Assembly (NCBI GenBank): GCA_945863085.1 | Contig: CAMBCD010000153.1 | Span: 1-6,755 of the forward strand | Reading direction: 5' to 3' | Source: Bordetella parapertussis | GTDB lineage: Bacteria > Pseudomonadota > Gammaproteobacteria > Burkholderiales > SG8-41 | DNA length: 6,755 bases | Shown: positions 6,066 through 6,755 of the stretch, piece by piece | How the letters are laid out: every line of letters begins with the position of its first letter | Numbering within the stretch: the first letter of the stretch is position 1 | Made by a program: the position numbers and the translations under genes | The notes under the pieces: generated by a model | What the model saw: only the letters and a program-made list of their open reading frames with translations | Databases searched by the model: none | What the model was told of the DNA's origin: nothing

Positions 6066-6755
6066 TCAGGCAGCGCGTCCCGCCGTGGCCGGCTGCGCGC
6101 GATAAATGTAATGGAGCCGGTCCATTGCGGCGCGGGCTTCGGCCTCGAGGCGATCCACAATCGCGGCCAGCGGTTCGATTTTATCGGCGAACACCACGCC
6201 CTGGCCGCAGGACAGCATGGCAGTTTCATAATCGCCGGTTTCGTACGCCTTGCGGCCGATGCTGCCCATGATGTGCGGCAGCAGCGTCTTGGTGTCGGCC
6301 TGTTCGCGTTCGAGCTGCTGGATCATCGCCACATGTCCGGTTTTCAGCGCGCGCTGGGTGTTGCGCATCGACTGCAGCAACAGCGTGGTGTCGGTTTCGC
6401 CGGCTGCCACCAGGCGTTCCTTGTAGTTGCGGTGCGCCCAGATTTCCTCGGACACCAGGAAACGCGTGCCCATCGCGATGCCGTCGGCGCCCATCGCCAG
6501 CGCGGCGACGAGTTGCCCGCCGGTGCCCAGCCCGCCGGCGACCACCAGCGGAATCCTGATCGCGCGCGCCGCGGCGGCCGCGGCGACCATGGTGCCCACC
6601 GGCTCAACGCCGGGATGGCCGCCGGCTTCGGCGCCGACGACGGTCACCGCATCCACGCCCAGCGACTCGGCTTTTTTGGCGTAACGCACACCTGGCACTT
6701 TGTGCAGCACGATGATGCCGGCGTCTTTCAGCCGTTTCAGGTACGCCTCTGGATT
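6066..6755 (-). CDS. Nitronate monooxygenase (2-nitropropane dioxygenase) family FMN protein, 5' end outside window
   Basis: The frame is open from the window edge to a TGA at 6066, giving 229 C-terminal residues; the start codon is not visible. The fragment is the C-terminal part of an NMO/NPD-family TIM barrel. Counting from the first visible residue, GAEAGGHPG (41-49) holds the family's active-site His region. VVAGGLGTGGQLVAALAMGADG (71-92) and GTRFL (96-100) form the FMN phosphate-binding strand-loop segments, and CGQG (183-186) is the usual C-terminal loop. Known members oxidise alkyl nitronates, but many annotated ones are NADH:quinone reductases or enoyl reductases (FabK-like) of unknown substrate, so true nitronate oxidation is not assured. 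Its stop lies 19 nt before the receptor ATG, so the two are probably co-transcribed. The last residues (QPATAGRAA) form a plain flexible tail. Confidence 0.92.
   Translation of the reverse strand, partial: NPEAYLKRLKDAGIIVLHKVPGVRYAKKAESLGVDAVTVVGAEAGGHPGVEPVGTMVAAAAAARAIRIPLVVAGGLGTGGQLVAALAMGADGIAMGTRFLVSEEIWAHRNYKERLVAAGETDTTLLLQSMRNTQRALKTGHVAMIQQLEREQADTKTLLPHIMGSIGRKAYETGDYETAMLSCGQGVVFADKIEPLAAIVDRLEAEARAAMDRLHYIYRAQPATAGRAA

Noticed and set aside
6050..6229. N-terminal extension of the receptor gene
   Set aside because: It would hide the signal peptide internally and overlaps the flavoprotein gene; the GAGGAG site marks the start at 6046.
24..6755. Defence system, phage, CRISPR or RNA element
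   Set aside because: All seven genes belong to metabolic or uptake families. No direct-repeat array, integrase, transposase, tRNA or riboswitch-like structure was found.

Overview
The window comes from a GC-rich bacterium, most likely a betaproteobacterium of Burkholderiales type. The main clue is a Bug/TctC-family periplasmic solute-binding receptor placed inside a CoA-dependent catabolic cluster, an arrangement typical of that group. This is an inference from gene content, since no taxonomic marker is present. All seven genes lie on the minus strand, so transcription runs from the right edge of the window to the left.

Reading in the direction of transcription, the first gene is a nitronate monooxygenase-family FMN protein (6755-6066) whose 5' end lies outside the window. 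A Bug/TctC receptor with a signal peptide follows (6046-5081), then an enoyl-CoA hydratase/isomerase-family protein (5070-4300) and an AMP-forming acyl-CoA synthetase (4260-2641). A 208-bp intergenic region holds a palindromic repeat and an AT-rich stretch. Beyond it are an alpha/beta hydrolase with a TTG start (2432-1614), a DUF35 OB-fold protein (1567-1178) and a thiolase-superfamily protein (1181-24) that overlaps it by 4 bp. Gaps inside each half are short (10 to 46 nt) or negative. The cluster therefore looks like one operon, or two back-to-back transcription units split at the repeat.

Together the genes suggest uptake of an unknown carboxylate (Bug receptor), its activation to a CoA thioester (ligase), modification of the acyl chain (hydratase/isomerase, hydrolase, possibly the flavoprotein) and carbon-carbon cleavage (thiolase-like protein with DUF35). 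The substrate cannot be told from the sequence. The most notable point is that the thiolase-like protein lacks both usual catalytic cysteines and sits beside a DUF35 protein. That pattern resembles Ltp2/ChsH2-type retro-aldolases rather than a true thiolase. The hydratase-like protein also lacks both standard hydratase glutamates, and the DUF35 protein has lost its zinc-ribbon cysteines.

No RNA gene, CRISPR array, insertion sequence or integrase was seen. No gene-free stretch exceeds 300 bases. Bases 1-23, downstream of the last gene, hold nothing recognisable.
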